From assembly GCF_013761245.1 (NCBI RefSeq), contig NZ_JACDUT010000011.1, positions 1-64,000 of the forward strand: 64,000 nucleotides of DNA, written 5' to 3'. Below, piece after piece: positions 36,490 through 46,227 of the stretch (position 1 is the stretch's first letter; each line of letters opens with the position of its first letter). This DNA comes from Thermaerobacillus caldiproteolyticus. Its GTDB lineage: Bacteria > Bacillota > Bacilli > Bacillales > Anoxybacillaceae. The translations under genes and the position numbers were made by a program. The notes under the pieces are model-generated. The model was not told the DNA's origin. It made no database searches and saw only the letters and a program-made list of their open reading frames with translations.

Positions 36490-37020
36490 ATGAAAGTTAA
36501 TCCAAAAGAATTTTTGATGAATGATATAAGGCCTGCAATAGAAGAGGATGCAAAAATATTGTCTGCAATAAGATTGCAGATAGATGGTGAAACGGAAAAT
36601 CTAGATAGAGAAAAGGGCGAGGCGTACATAGATGAATTAGGTTTTAAACAATTAATAAAAGATGATGCAGAAAGTAGCAACTTATTTTTAGTTGCGGAAG
36701 CTCATAAGAGGATAGTAGGTTTTTCCAGATGTGAAAGGAACAAGCTAAAAAGATTTTCTCATAAAGCTGAATTTGGTGTTTGTGTATTAAAAGAATATTG
36801 GGGATATGGAATAGGAAAAAATCTTCTAAAAGAATCGATTCATTGGGCTGACTCAAATGGAATTAAAAAAATAAACTTAAGTGTACTCGAAACCAATGAC
36901 AAAGCTATAAAGCTATATAAAAAATATGGGTTTGAAGTAGAGGGGATTTTAAAAAAGGACAGAGTTCTATCAGACGGTAATTACTATAATACCATTTTAA
37001 TGGGAAGGTTTAATGAATAG
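36490..37020 (+). CDS. GNAT-family N-acetyltransferase
   Basis: About 176 residues. Acetyl-CoA-binding motif A appears as GVCVLKEYWGYGIGKNLLKE (Q/RxxGxG/A variant), followed by the motif B region KINLSVLETNDKAIKLYKKY then GFEVEGILKKD, which is typical of ribosomal-protein or small-molecule acetyltransferases of the RimJ/L or spermidine type. Start at ATG 36490 after aaaggtggg. Substrate unknown. Confidence 0.87.
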   Translation: MKVNPKEFLMNDIRPAIEEDAKILSAIRLQIDGETENLDREKGEAYIDELGFKQLIKDDAESSNLFLVAEAHKRIVGFSRCERNKLKRFSHKAEFGVCVLKEYWGYGIGKNLLKESIHWADSNGIKKINLSVLETNDKAIKLYKKYGFEVEGILKKDRVLSDGNYYNTILMGRFNE

Positions 37021-37082
37021 TAGTTAGAGGGCGATAAAATTTTAAAATGTATTGAACTAAACCAGCAAATAGAAGCCCAGTT

Positions 37083-37125
37083 TTATTCCATTAAAGGGCG
37101 CGATTGTTGAGAAACATAAGAAAAA
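37083..37125. repeat. Dispersed intergenic repeat, copy 3
   Basis: ttattccattaaagggcgcg then attgttgagaaacataag; core shared with copies at 25961 and 29867. Confidence 0.45.
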
Positions 37126-37170
37126 ATAATCAAACTTTTTTATAAAAACTAATCTTGAATCTGCTGGAGA

Positions 37171-37218
37171 AGAATCCATTTTGATCAATCTTTTTTCAAA
37201 ATGGATTCTTTTTATTTA
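37171..37218 (+). terminator. Terminator in the gap after the acetyltransferase gene
   Basis: Perfect 14-bp stem agaatccattttga/tcaaaatggattct, followed by a T-rich tail. The remaining gap to 37440 contains no recognisable gene. Confidence 0.85.
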
Positions 37219-37454
37219 TCGTAAAATGTGAGCTTACGAAGTGTTTTTGCTCATACTTTATTTTAAAGCTACAATTACTCGGCGTCTTTGGGATAGCCTA
37301 TTTTTATACTGATGCAAGAAACCCATGAATTGCGTTTAATGGAACAGACAAGAATATTTGAAAAAATTATGAAATGTCCTTAATAATCGTGAAAAAATTC
37401 CGATATATATAGATGAAATAAATTGACATTTCTAAAAAAAGGAGGGTGTTTGAA

Positions 37455-38819
37455 ATAAAAAAAATTATTGTTTCGTTGCTTGTTGTGTTTTTATTACCAT
37501 TAATTGGAATATTAAGTTCTGCTAATGCTGCTGAAAACACGGACATGTCAAAGGTGACATTTAATGGTTCGCTAGAAAAAAAGAACCAAAAAAAGGATTA
37601 TAAAAATCCGGAAGGGAATATTAAAGTATTAGAAAATAAAACTCGGCCGGTGTTAAAAAAGAATCTCGCAGCAGCTAAAAGCAATAACAGTGTATCATCG
37701 AATGCAGCTATACAAGCATTGAATGATTCTCCAAACAATGCAGCAGGTATTGAAATCGGTAATATTTATACAGACTATATAACAAAAGATGGACAACAAA
37801 AATGGTATCACTTTACTAATGAAACTTCCGGAAAATTGACGGTTATTTTGCAAACAGTTCAGTCGTCTTCTGTTGATTATGACTTACATCTTTTTAAACT
37901 AAATGAAGATACAATGACCTTAGACGAAGTAGCTAATTCGACTTATAATGCAGGATTAAATGAGCAACTGAGTCTAATAGGTGAAGAAGGTACCTATTAC
38001 ATGGTAGTCAACTCTGTTTCTGGTTCCGATCCAGATTCACCTTTTGCCTTTTTGGTGGAACGTTCTTCATCATACGATCAATATGAACCAGACGATAATA
38101 TTTATCAGGCTTCAGCCTACATGAATAATATCTATCAAAACAAAACGATAGATAATAGCTATGATATGGACTGGGTAATACTTCAGGTTGATACAGAGAA
38201 AACGCTTACCGTGAATTTAAATAATCCAACATCTATAGATTACCAACTTGATATTTTTGACCTCTCATTAAATCCTTTAGCTGGCCTTGAAGATAATACT
38301 AATTATTCAATAGTTTTTCCCGCCGGAACTTATTTATTAAGAGTACAATCGAGATCTTGGGATTTTGACCCCAATCAAGAATATACGCTAGATATTCGAG
38401 AAAAGGCAGGAAAAGCAACATCTGTTGTAGTTTCAAATATTGATACGAATGATAATGTAGAAGGTTATATAAATTATGGTTATGGTTATAAGTGGAGAAT
38501 ACAAAATTTTATGAATATTGAAGGTCAACTTTTGGATGAAAATGGATTATCCGTGCCATATGCAAATGTTGAGGCAAGAATAACTACAGCATTAAATAAT
38601 GAAGTTTATTATGCATCAAGTACTACTGATCGTAATGGTTATTTCACTATTTCATTTACATCTATACCACCAGCAGTAGGTAATTTTAGTTATGCTAACT
38701 ATGCGAGCTACCACTATTTTGATATAATACCACTTGTTTTTCTATCTAATGGGCAAATCTTAAATTCAAACGAAGACTCGTTATACCATTTTGCTTATTC
38801 AATATATAGGCCACACTAA
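37455..38819 (+). CDS. Secreted protein with two PPC-type domains
   Basis: About 455 residues. A Sec signal peptide (KKIIVSLLVVFLLPLIGILS, cleavage near SANAAEN) is followed by two bacterial pre-peptidase-C-like beta domains (around residues 100-210, with QQKWYHFTNETSGKLTV, and 215-325, with YEPDDNIYQA and DMDWVILQVD). The C-terminal segment has a carboxypeptidase-regulatory-like fold (GQLLDENGLSVPYANVEA, TDRNGYFTISF). No protease domain is present. The best-placed start is an ATA codon at 37455, 8 nt after ggaggg; the nearest standard start (GTG 37446) overlaps the ribosome-binding site. It may be a decayed start codon. Confidence 0.75.
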   Translation: MKKIIVSLLVVFLLPLIGILSSANAAENTDMSKVTFNGSLEKKNQKKDYKNPEGNIKVLENKTRPVLKKNLAAAKSNNSVSSNAAIQALNDSPNNAAGIEIGNIYTDYITKDGQQKWYHFTNETSGKLTVILQTVQSSSVDYDLHLFKLNEDTMTLDEVANSTYNAGLNEQLSLIGEEGTYYMVVNSVSGSDPDSPFAFLVERSSSYDQYEPDDNIYQASAYMNNIYQNKTIDNSYDMDWVILQVDTEKTLTVNLNNPTSIDYQLDIFDLSLNPLAGLEDNTNYSIVFPAGTYLLRVQSRSWDFDPNQEYTLDIREKAGKATSVVVSNIDTNDNVEGYINYGYGYKWRIQNFMNIEGQLLDENGLSVPYANVEARITTALNNEVYYASSTTDRNGYFTISFTSIPPAVGNFSYANYASYHYFDIIPLVFLSNGQILNSNEDSLYHFAYSIYRPH

Positions 38820-38939
38820 ATAGGAGCATTCCTGTTAGAAGCTTTTTTGGGAACTTGAATAAAAAAGCCCTCTTGGTATGATTCGGGAGTGTCAATCTGA
38901 TGAATTGCCCCCCTAATTTGAATACCAAGGAGGGTTATC

Positions 38940-40196
38940 ATGGATTCTATCTCAAACAAGAAGATTAATTAAGTCACCGATCAAACGCTGATTGTTGGCA
39001 TGGATATTGCGAAAAAAGCATTATGCTTGCTTTGTGGATGAGCGAGGGGGGGAAAGTCGTTTCCCGTTCCACAATCCAGAGAAGGATTTGAACAGTTATA
39101 CCAGTGTGTCATGAAAGCGATGGAGGAATTCGGAAAAACCGAAGTGATCGTTGGCATCGAGCCAACAGGATACTATTGGCTGAACCTCGCCTATTTCCTT
39201 GAAGAAAAGGGGATTCCTCTTGTGATGACGAACCCGATGCACGTGAAGCGCCCAAAAGAGCTGGACGACAACCTTCTAACTAAGCATGACGTCAAAGATG
39301 CGCTCGTCATTGCCCGGTTAGTAACAGATGATTCAGCTACCCACGTATTCTCAAAGGGATGGAGGCTGAGCTGTGTGCAGGGGCGACGTTTCGATCGAAA
39401 CTCGTGAAAGAGCAGAAGGCGGTTCAGAATCAAATGATTCGCTGGCTCGATCGGTATTTCCGGAATTTACGCAAGTCTTTCCGTCTTTCGGAAAAATGGT
39501 GCTCGCTGTGTTGGAACAGACGCCGTTTCCATCGGATCTGGCAGGGAAAGAGATTGAAGAAGTGCTGGCCCTTTATCGGCAAAGCGAGGGATTACAATCC
39601 CCTCAAAAGCCGAAAGCGAAGAAGCTCATGGAACTAGCCCAACACTCCATTGGCGTAACGGAAGGACAACGGCTGGCCCGTATCGAAATTGCCACGCTTG
39701 TCCGCTGATATCGCCAACTGGAAGAAGAAATCGAGGCACTGACAGAACAACTGATTGAACTTGCGCAAACATCTGTGGAATACGAATGGCTCAAAACGGT
39801 TCCGGGTTTGGGGGATGCGACCATCGTGGAACTGCTATCAGAGATCGGGAGTTTCTTGCATTATCAGGCTCCGCGGCAACTCGTCAAATTAGCGGGCCTG
39901 ACACTGCGGAAACATTCCTCCGGCCAACACAAAGGGCAGAAACGGATCTCGAAGCGTGGAAGGAGGCGATTGCGCTCTCCTCTTCCGTACCATGATGTCG
40001 ATGATACGTCATAACGAAGCGTTTTGCCAGCTTATTACACGATACGACCTGATAAACCCATTGCGCAAGAAGCAATCCATTGTGGTGTTATGTGGGAAAT
40101 TACTGAAAGGTACTGCACGCGGTGTGTACGAAGCGCCAAGCGTTCGATGCGAAGCGAATGATGCGGGACATCTTTGGTCTCGAAACGCCAGCTTGA
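38940..40196 (+). pseudogene. IS110-family transposase, frameshifted
   Basis: Reading across several frames gives an IS110 (DEDD) transposase: LIVGMDIAKK, IVGIEPTGYYWLNLAYFLEE, MTNPMHVKRPKELDDN, HDVKDALVIARLV, then EYEWLKTVPGLGDATIVELL and KLAGLTLRKHSSGQHKGQKR, ending MMRDIFGLETPA. At least four frameshifts or stops break it. The start ATG has aaggaggg. Non-functional copy; the 385 bp up to 40581 is residual element sequence plus the next gene's leader. Confidence 0.88.
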
Positions 40197-40581
40197 TGCC
40201 TGCATGCCTTGCGATTCCCTAGACAATAAGGATGACACGGAGAAGCTGTCACGATATTCAACGTTCGACTTTAGGCCCCTAAAAGAGCTTGCCGGCCTCT
40301 ATCTGATGACTAGACCGAACGAAGGAATATAGACACACTGATGCCAAGAAACATGGAAGGGTCCGTCATCATAAGTGATGCAGAGATCCAAGGTGCATCC
40401 CATACGCTTCCTCCCCACTACAACTAAATTTAATTAGTAGTGGTCGCGAAGCGTACCCATTCAATGTAATATATATATTTAGGAAATAATGTTAGAAACT
40501 GTGTCGAAAACATTTTTTTGACACCCCTAAAACGGCTACAACCATTGATATATCAACGTTTATAGAGGGAGTGATGAAATC

Positions 40582-41460
40582 TTGAACAATTCCGTTAGTT
40601 TCAATTATCATACTTTAAATTTTAAAAATGTTCAGCGTATCCCATTGAATCAAACAGCACTATCGGTCAAGATCAAGAATGCATCAAGTATAACGTTGGA
40701 TAAACTGACACTTTCTGATGTCATCGGTAATGTAACAACATCTAATCAAAGGATAAAAGTTACTGAAGTGAAGGGTGAGGAACAGCAAAACTCCGATTAC
40801 GACCAGTATTTCTCATCATTTTTTGAAAATCTAGAAGGGGTATCTGAAGAAGAAAAAAATCAACTATCTGGATTAGTACAAGCAGCATTAAAATATAATG
40901 GAGATTACTTTTCAAGTTGGACAAGTGATAAGGCCAGCATGTATTATCTACAGACTCAAGAAAAGTTGAATCTTATAGCTGATAACGTCGCGAGTGGTTC
41001 TATAAAGGATCAACTGAAGGCGATAACAAAACAGTACACGAGTGATAAATTAAAACAGATTGTGAATGCATCATTGGAAACCTATCAAATTATTTATGAT
41101 CGGTTTAAGGGAAAAGGCGGCCCGTACAGTGAAATAGCCAATCAAATGAAAAATGCCATAGAAAAAATACAAAATGGCAATCACGCGGATCAAGTCTCAC
41201 AACAACAATTAAGCCAGTTATTTTCCGGTTTAAACACAAATTCCTCTTTTCAAATCGGATATGAAAAAATTATGAGGGGATATAAAGAAATTGAGAAAGG
41301 TAAACTAGGGAAATACTGGAATAAATTCTCCGAGGCAGATGTGGACAAGACCATTAACATGCTAAGAGAGGATTGGAATGATTTTGTCAGTCAATTTCAA
41401 ACGTTTGAACCGTATAGGATTTCAATTGATTCACAATCTAGGATTGATATGAAAATATAA
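40582..41460 (+). CDS. Hypothetical protein
   Basis: 292 residues, not recognised. It is hydrophilic, with no signal peptide or membrane helix, mostly helical by composition, glutamine/lysine-rich, with segments such as SGLVQAALKYNGDYFSSWTS and KLKQIVNASLETYQIIYDRF. TTG start about 12 nt after gggag. It is the only intact gene within a cluster of insertion-sequence remains and is followed by a strong terminator, which suggests it is a real transcription unit, perhaps delivered by one of those elements. Confidence 0.7.
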   Translation: MNNSVSFNYHTLNFKNVQRIPLNQTALSVKIKNASSITLDKLTLSDVIGNVTTSNQRIKVTEVKGEEQQNSDYDQYFSSFFENLEGVSEEEKNQLSGLVQAALKYNGDYFSSWTSDKASMYYLQTQEKLNLIADNVASGSIKDQLKAITKQYTSDKLKQIVNASLETYQIIYDRFKGKGGPYSEIANQMKNAIEKIQNGNHADQVSQQQLSQLFSGLNTNSSFQIGYEKIMRGYKEIEKGKLGKYWNKFSEADVDKTINMLREDWNDFVSQFQTFEPYRISIDSQSRIDMKI

Positions 41461-41499
41461 TGGGGGTTGGAGAGTCAGTTAGCGTAATAAAATAGATCG

Positions 41500-41543
41500 A
41501 AAGGGAGTTTTGGTTTTAAAAAAACCGAATACTCCCTTTTTTT
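41500..41543 (+). terminator. Terminator of the hypothetical gene
   Basis: aaagggagt...ggttt / aaacc...actcccttt stem, then T-run. Confidence 0.85.
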
Positions 41544-41744
41544 CATGTTAATTTCAGGATCAAGTCCAAATGATTGTGTAAATTCCTCTTTGATAGAAAA
41601 CATGGACCTGATGACTTGGCGCATGGTAGGTAAATCCGGCAAGTCTCCCTACTGGTCGTCTTCCCGGAAAATGATCCAAGGGGCTTTCCCGGCAGATCCT
41701 CGCTTCGCTCCGGCATTACATGTCCTCCTTAACATAGCGAAGAG

Positions 41745-42300
41745 GTTATCCTACTCTTTTCATCGCCGAAGCTTCTTGATTTATCGACCGGGTTCCTTGC
41801 TCTTTCGTTTTTTGCCACTGCCAATATTCGGACATATCCAAGTATTTATGTCCTGACATCCATTTTTCGTCGATTTCGATCAACACAGCACCAACGAGGC
41901 GATACACCGATTCCCAATTTGGAAAGATGCGGATTGTCCGTTCTCTACGGCCAATGTCTTTGTTCAGCCGTTCCACCCCATTGGTCGTGCGCAAGTGACG
42001 CCGATAACGGTCCGGATCGCCCAATATAGTGTGGCGTCTTCGAGGATTTGCAAGGCTTTTGGCGCCCATCTATCCATTTGGCCAGCACTTTGTTTCAATA
42101 ACAGTCGGGTCGTTTGCTTATTGGGTGCATGAAGAACTTCGTGGATCTCCTCAAGCAAGGCATCCTCCATATACTTTGGTGCGGCATCGAGGATATTGCG
42201 AATAAAGTGCGTTTGGCATCGCTTGCCATGTCGTTCCTTGGAAATGCTTCTCCATGGCCTGTACCAGCCCGCCGTGTTGATCCGAGATGATCAAGTCCGA
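41745..42300 (-). pseudogene. IS256-family transposase fragment
   Basis: On the minus strand the C-terminal part of a mutator-type transposase is readable: LIISDQHGGLVQAMEKHFQ, then after a frameshift RCQTHFIRNILDAAPKYMED, LRTTNGVERLNKDIGRRERT and IRIFPNWESVYRLVGAVLIE. The N-terminal half is missing; the break at ~42300 is where an ISL3 fragment begins. Confidence 0.85.
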
Positions 42301-42666
42301 TGTTTCAGTCATTCGAAAAATTCGCTCTTTATGAATCCTATAGCTTTCTTGATAATTATCAACGTATAACCAAAAGATTACTTCAAAACTTACTAATCAA
42401 GGTAAGAGGCATGCATTTTAAACAAGTCGCTTACGAAACCGGATTAGGGCATTCTACTGTCATTCGATTATTGATCAGCACTATTCTTATACGAATCAAT
42501 CCCTTCCAACAATTTTAGCGATTGATGAATTTAAAGGGACAACAGAAAGAGGAAAATATCAATGTGTCGTTGGGGATCCAAGTCGTCAAAAAGTATATGA
42601 CATAATCGAAAATCGGACGCTATCCAAACTAAGAGAATATGAAAACTTAATGGACTTCCTATATTG
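42301..42666 (+). pseudogene. ISL3-family transposase fragment
   Basis: Plus-strand frames give YQRITKRLLQNLLIKVRGMH, FKQVAYETGLGHSTVIRL and, after a shift, PTILAIDEFKGTTERGKYQC and VVGDPSRQKVYDIIENRTLS, the central part of an ISL3 transposase. Both termini are missing. The following 42667-42924 contains only short open frames. Confidence 0.82.
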
Positions 42667-42924
42667 ATTTATAAACCAATAGTTATATACCGTGAAGGAT
42701 TGAAAAAGGTTTACCTTGGCGCATTTTTAGGCCGTTGCACTTTTTAATGCAACAGTCCAAAAAATGCGTTTTATTTTTTTACCTCCTTCCCAAGTACGCT
42801 CCTTCCTTTGCCTCACCCCATTATAGGCGCGTAAAGGGTCTTGCTCTCTTCGGACGGCTTGGGGAAGCCAAGTCGGTTAATGTAGATTATATGACTAGTT
42901 ATAAGAGAGAAATGAACTTCCCAT

Positions 42925-43370
42925 TCAGATCTTCGGAATAGGTGTTGAAAGTGTGGCCTCTTTTTTCGTTACTGGTGCCATCCCGCCCATTATGTTTCTA
43001 GTTTGTTTTACGCTAGGAGGCAGGCGATAAGCTATCTGATCTTGGACGTCTTGCATCATTCGTTTCCCATCAAACACCTGTTGCTTCGTACCAATCGTAA
43101 ACAACACTTTCAACAGTTTGCCGCATAACACCACGATCGACTGCTTCTTTGCGCAGCGGATTCACCGCCTAGGTCGTATAGTACTCATGCAACGTACGAA
43201 ACGCTTCATTGTGTCAGATCAGGGGCATTATCGCCCGGAACAGCAGGGCGCACAGCCGTTTTCGTCCTCGTTTTGGGGCTCCGTTTTTGTCCTTTGTGCT
43301 GGCCGGAGTTTTTTCCCTGAGCATCATGCCCACTAATTTGATCAATTGACGCTAGTTGCGATAAGAAGGC
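42925..43370 (-). pseudogene. Second IS110-family fragment (3' end)
   Basis: Minus strand: VVLCGKLLKVLFTIGTKQQV and FDGKRMMQDVQDQ match the C-terminal end of the IS110 transposase at 38940-40196 but are not identical, so this is a different copy. SGQHKGQKR-like text at about 43280-43330 is out of frame. 43371-43738 has nothing recognisable. Confidence 0.78.
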
Positions 43371-43738
43371 AAAGCTTCCAATCTTGGAACTTATTTATTA
43401 AACGAAAGCAACCGATTGATGAATAAATAAATAAATTCAGTTATTTATGATAGTAATTTGTTTGTTGACTGTTAAAATTTATCTTTTTGTATCCGATATA
43501 AAAAATAAATAATAATAAATAATAGCAATATTTTGAGAAAGTTGCTATTACATTGATAAAATTTAATATTTGTAGCTTTAGTTGTATTATCTTATCAAGA
43601 CGTAAATCGTAAAAAGTCATAATCATCCATTCATTGATCATCCTCTTTTCAACATTCCTGCCATTTCAGTACGTGAATATTCAGAGTAATTATAGTTAAA
43701 TCGCTTGAATTTTTAGCTCAAAGGAATAGTAAAACTAT

Positions 43739-43853
43739 GATGATATAATTTTAGTTCCATAAAACATACCTCCGAAGTAGACATAATGTGATTCTAACAT
43801 AACCATTAGGGTTATCTTTATTTTTGTGTCTACTTTAGAGGTATTATATCATC
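43739..43853. repeat. Nested palindromic element (possible MITE or terminator)
   Basis: Outer arms gatgatataa (43739) and ttatatcatc (43844-43853). Inner arms acctccgaagtagaca (43768-43783) and tgtctactttagaggt (43827-43842). A central hairpin taacc/ggtta is nested inside. It lies 26 bp after the stop of the minus-strand monooxygenase gene. It could be a small non-autonomous element or a structured 3' end. Confidence 0.6.
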
Positions 43854-43878
43854 TTTGATATTGCCCTTTTTACAAACA

Positions 43879-45267
43879 CTACAAAACAAATGATTTCATA
43901 CGATAAGCACTACCTGGATGATCTTCTGGTAATAATCTGCTGCCATGATTAAATAGCTTTTCTCTTAACGTTCCTTGTTTGTATTCAGTCTTATATAAGC
44001 CTCTTTTTTGAAGTATAGGAACAACCAATTCAATAAAATCCTCTAGGCTAGAAGGTGTAACAAGATGATTAAGATTAAATCCATCCACACCTGAAGCTTC
44101 AAATCGATATTGAATGGCATCTGCTACTTCTTCTGGATTTCCTACAATGATAGACTCCCGATCTAATTGTTCAAGTTTTTTAAGTGCCTCACCTATCGAA
44201 AGTTTTTTAGATGCATCTTTCGTAAGAGAAGCCGCCTTATAATGACCGTGCTCTGTATTTTTAAATTCAAAAGGATCATTTAAATCCTTTTTTTCGTATT
44301 CTGCTAGATCGTAGCCACTTGCTCCACCAAATTGAGCTTTTGAAGCATCTGGACTCCACAAATGATTTAATTCTGTAAATTTTTGTTCTGCTTCTTCCGT
44401 TGTCTTTCCAACAATAACCGTTAAAAAAGCAAATACTTTGATATTATCTGGGTTACGGCCATACTTTTCAGCACGTCTTTTTATGTCATTTGTATAGTAT
44501 TTAATTCTTTCTGGTGTAGGGCCACCAACAAAAACACACTCAGCATGCTTAGCTGCGAATTCTCTGCCTCTTTCTGAAGTACCTGCTTGATAGATTACCG
44601 GTGTACGTTGTGGAGATGGTTCACAAAGATGCGGGCCTTCGACGGAAAAAAACTTTCCTGAATGATTTATTTCATGTACTTTGTCTGGATCAATTAATGT
44701 ACCACTCTGTTTATCTTCAATGAATGCATTCTCTTCCCAGCTGCCTTCCCAAAGTTTATATGTAACTTCTAGGAATTCGTCTGCAATATCGTAACGTTGG
44801 TCATGCTTGATCATTTCTTGAAGACCAAAATTTTTCGCGGCATTTGGTAAATAAGAAGTGACAACATTCCAAGCAATTCTTCCTTTCGTCAAATGGTCAA
44901 GAGTAGAAAAACGTCTTGCGGTACTAAAGGGATGTTCGTAAGTAGTACTAACTGTTAAAGCAAAGGACAAATGTTTCGTAACACTTGCCATAATAGGAAT
45001 AACGAACGCCGCATCATTCACTGGAAACTGAAGGCCGTCACGTATAGAAGGAGCTTTACTTTGACGATATGTATCATATACTCCTAGTACATCCGCAAAA
45101 AAGACCGCATCAAACTTACCACGTTCCAAAAGTTTTGCCATCTTAATCCAATAATCGATATCCTTATATCCTCTTTGTCTCTTGCTTTCAGGATGTTTCC
45201 ATAATCCGTGTGAATTATGCATAGCACTTGCCATTTCAAACGCATTTAAAATAATTTGTTTTGCCAC
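43879..45267 (-). CDS. FMN-dependent monooxygenase, NtaA/SnaA/DszA family
   Basis: 462-residue bacterial-luciferase-like flavin monooxygenase. Family blocks: FDAVFFADVLGVYD, SFALTVSTTYEHPFSTARRF, GRIAWNVVTSYLPNAAKNFG and RTPVIYQAGTSERGREFAAK. Relatives oxidise organosulfur or aminopolycarboxylate compounds with FMNH2 from a separate reductase. It is last gene of a three-gene operon under an S-box riboswitch, so release of sulfur from organosulfur compounds is the likely role. Confidence 0.92.
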   Translation of the reverse strand: MAKQIILNAFEMASAMHNSHGLWKHPESKRQRGYKDIDYWIKMAKLLERGKFDAVFFADVLGVYDTYRQSKAPSIRDGLQFPVNDAAFVIPIMASVTKHLSFALTVSTTYEHPFSTARRFSTLDHLTKGRIAWNVVTSYLPNAAKNFGLQEMIKHDQRYDIADEFLEVTYKLWEGSWEENAFIEDKQSGTLIDPDKVHEINHSGKFFSVEGPHLCEPSPQRTPVIYQAGTSERGREFAAKHAECVFVGGPTPERIKYYTNDIKRRAEKYGRNPDNIKVFAFLTVIVGKTTEEAEQKFTELNHLWSPDASKAQFGGASGYDLAEYEKKDLNDPFEFKNTEHGHYKAASLTKDASKKLSIGEALKKLEQLDRESIIVGNPEEVADAIQYRFEASGVDGFNLNHLVTPSSLEDFIELVVPILQKRGLYKTEYKQGTLREKLFNHGSRLLPEDHPGSAYRMKSFVL

Positions 45268-45321
45268 ACTCTCTTCCTCCCATTTTGTTAAAAATTATGG
45301 AATAAAGAACTGTTTTTGCAT

Positions 45322-46152
45322 TTATTTAAACCAATCAGGCCATACATAACCTTTGTATTCTTCATCCTCTTTAATTAATTTTTTAAATTCCTTTGATTTA
45401 TAAGCTGCAATGATATCTTTTACAAACTTAGCGTTTTTATCCTTTTTTCGTACTGTAACCCCATTTAAATAGTAAGAAGGCGTCTTTTCTAATGCGACTG
45501 CATCTTTCAATTTTAATCCAGATGAGATAGCAAAATTCCCATTGATAAAAGAGTAATCAACATCCCCAAGAGCTCGTGGAAGCTGTGCTGGTTCTAAAGG
45601 TTTTAGAACAATTTTTTTATTATATTTTTGAATATCCTTTTCTGATACTTTTGTCGGATCAATTCCTTTTTTTAGTTGAATCAATCCAAGTTGTTCAAGC
45701 ATAGCAAGAGCTCGTGCCTGATTTATCGGCTCATTAGATAAAGCTATTGTCGTTCCATCCTTGATCTCGTCTAATGATTTATGTTTTTTGGAGTATACTC
45801 CGATAGGCGCGGTTGGGATTTTAATAACTTCATAAAGCTCCATATGTCGGGTTTTTGCAAAGTTCTTCATATAAATTTCATTTTGAAATACATTTGCGTC
45901 TATTGCACCTTGGTCTAAAGAGATATTAGGTTGAACATAATCGTTGAATTCAACTATTTCCACTTTATATCCTTTTTTCTCGAGATAAGGCTTTATGGCT
46001 TGCTTTATTTGATCACTATACGGTCCAGCAGTTGCTCCAAGTTTAATTGTCTTAGTCACTGAACTATTTGCTTTTTGAGTCAAGCTTGAGCATCCTGACA
46101 ATATAAGAAATACTAGCGCAATAAACAAAAATGGTATTTTATATGCTTTCAT
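45322..46152 (-). CDS. MetQ/NlpA-family substrate-binding lipoprotein
   Basis: 276 residues. Lipoprotein signal peptide ending in lipobox LSGC, then the NlpA fold (TIKLGATAGPYSDQIKQAIK, GAIDANVFQNEIYMKNFAKT, IALSNEPINQARALAMLEQL). It binds methionine or a related sulfur compound outside the membrane. The cognate ATPase and permease are not in this operon, so it would have to use a transporter encoded elsewhere. It lies between the two flavoprotein genes, downstream of the S-box. Confidence 0.92.
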   Translation of the reverse strand: MKAYKIPFLFIALVFLILSGCSSLTQKANSSVTKTIKLGATAGPYSDQIKQAIKPYLEKKGYKVEIVEFNDYVQPNISLDQGAIDANVFQNEIYMKNFAKTRHMELYEVIKIPTAPIGVYSKKHKSLDEIKDGTTIALSNEPINQARALAMLEQLGLIQLKKGIDPTKVSEKDIQKYNKKIVLKPLEPAQLPRALGDVDYSFINGNFAISSGLKLKDAVALEKTPSYYLNGVTVRKKDKNAKFVKDIIAAYKSKEFKKLIKEDEEYKGYVWPDWFK

Positions 46153-46227
46153 TGTTCTTCCCCCTAAATGTGTAGTGCAAAATGGAAAATCTTGTTTTAC
46201 ATAAATGTCTTACTAAAAATAATAGAT

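Noticed and set aside
39359-40238. Multiple short open frames on both strands
   Set aside because: Pieces and shadows of one frameshifted IS110 transposase, listed as a single pseudogene.
41545-41856. 103-residue plus-strand open frame
   Set aside because: Antisense to the IS256 fragment; no family resemblance.
42735-43336. Short frames between IS fragments
   Set aside because: No ribosome-binding sites; overlap IS110 remains on the other strand.
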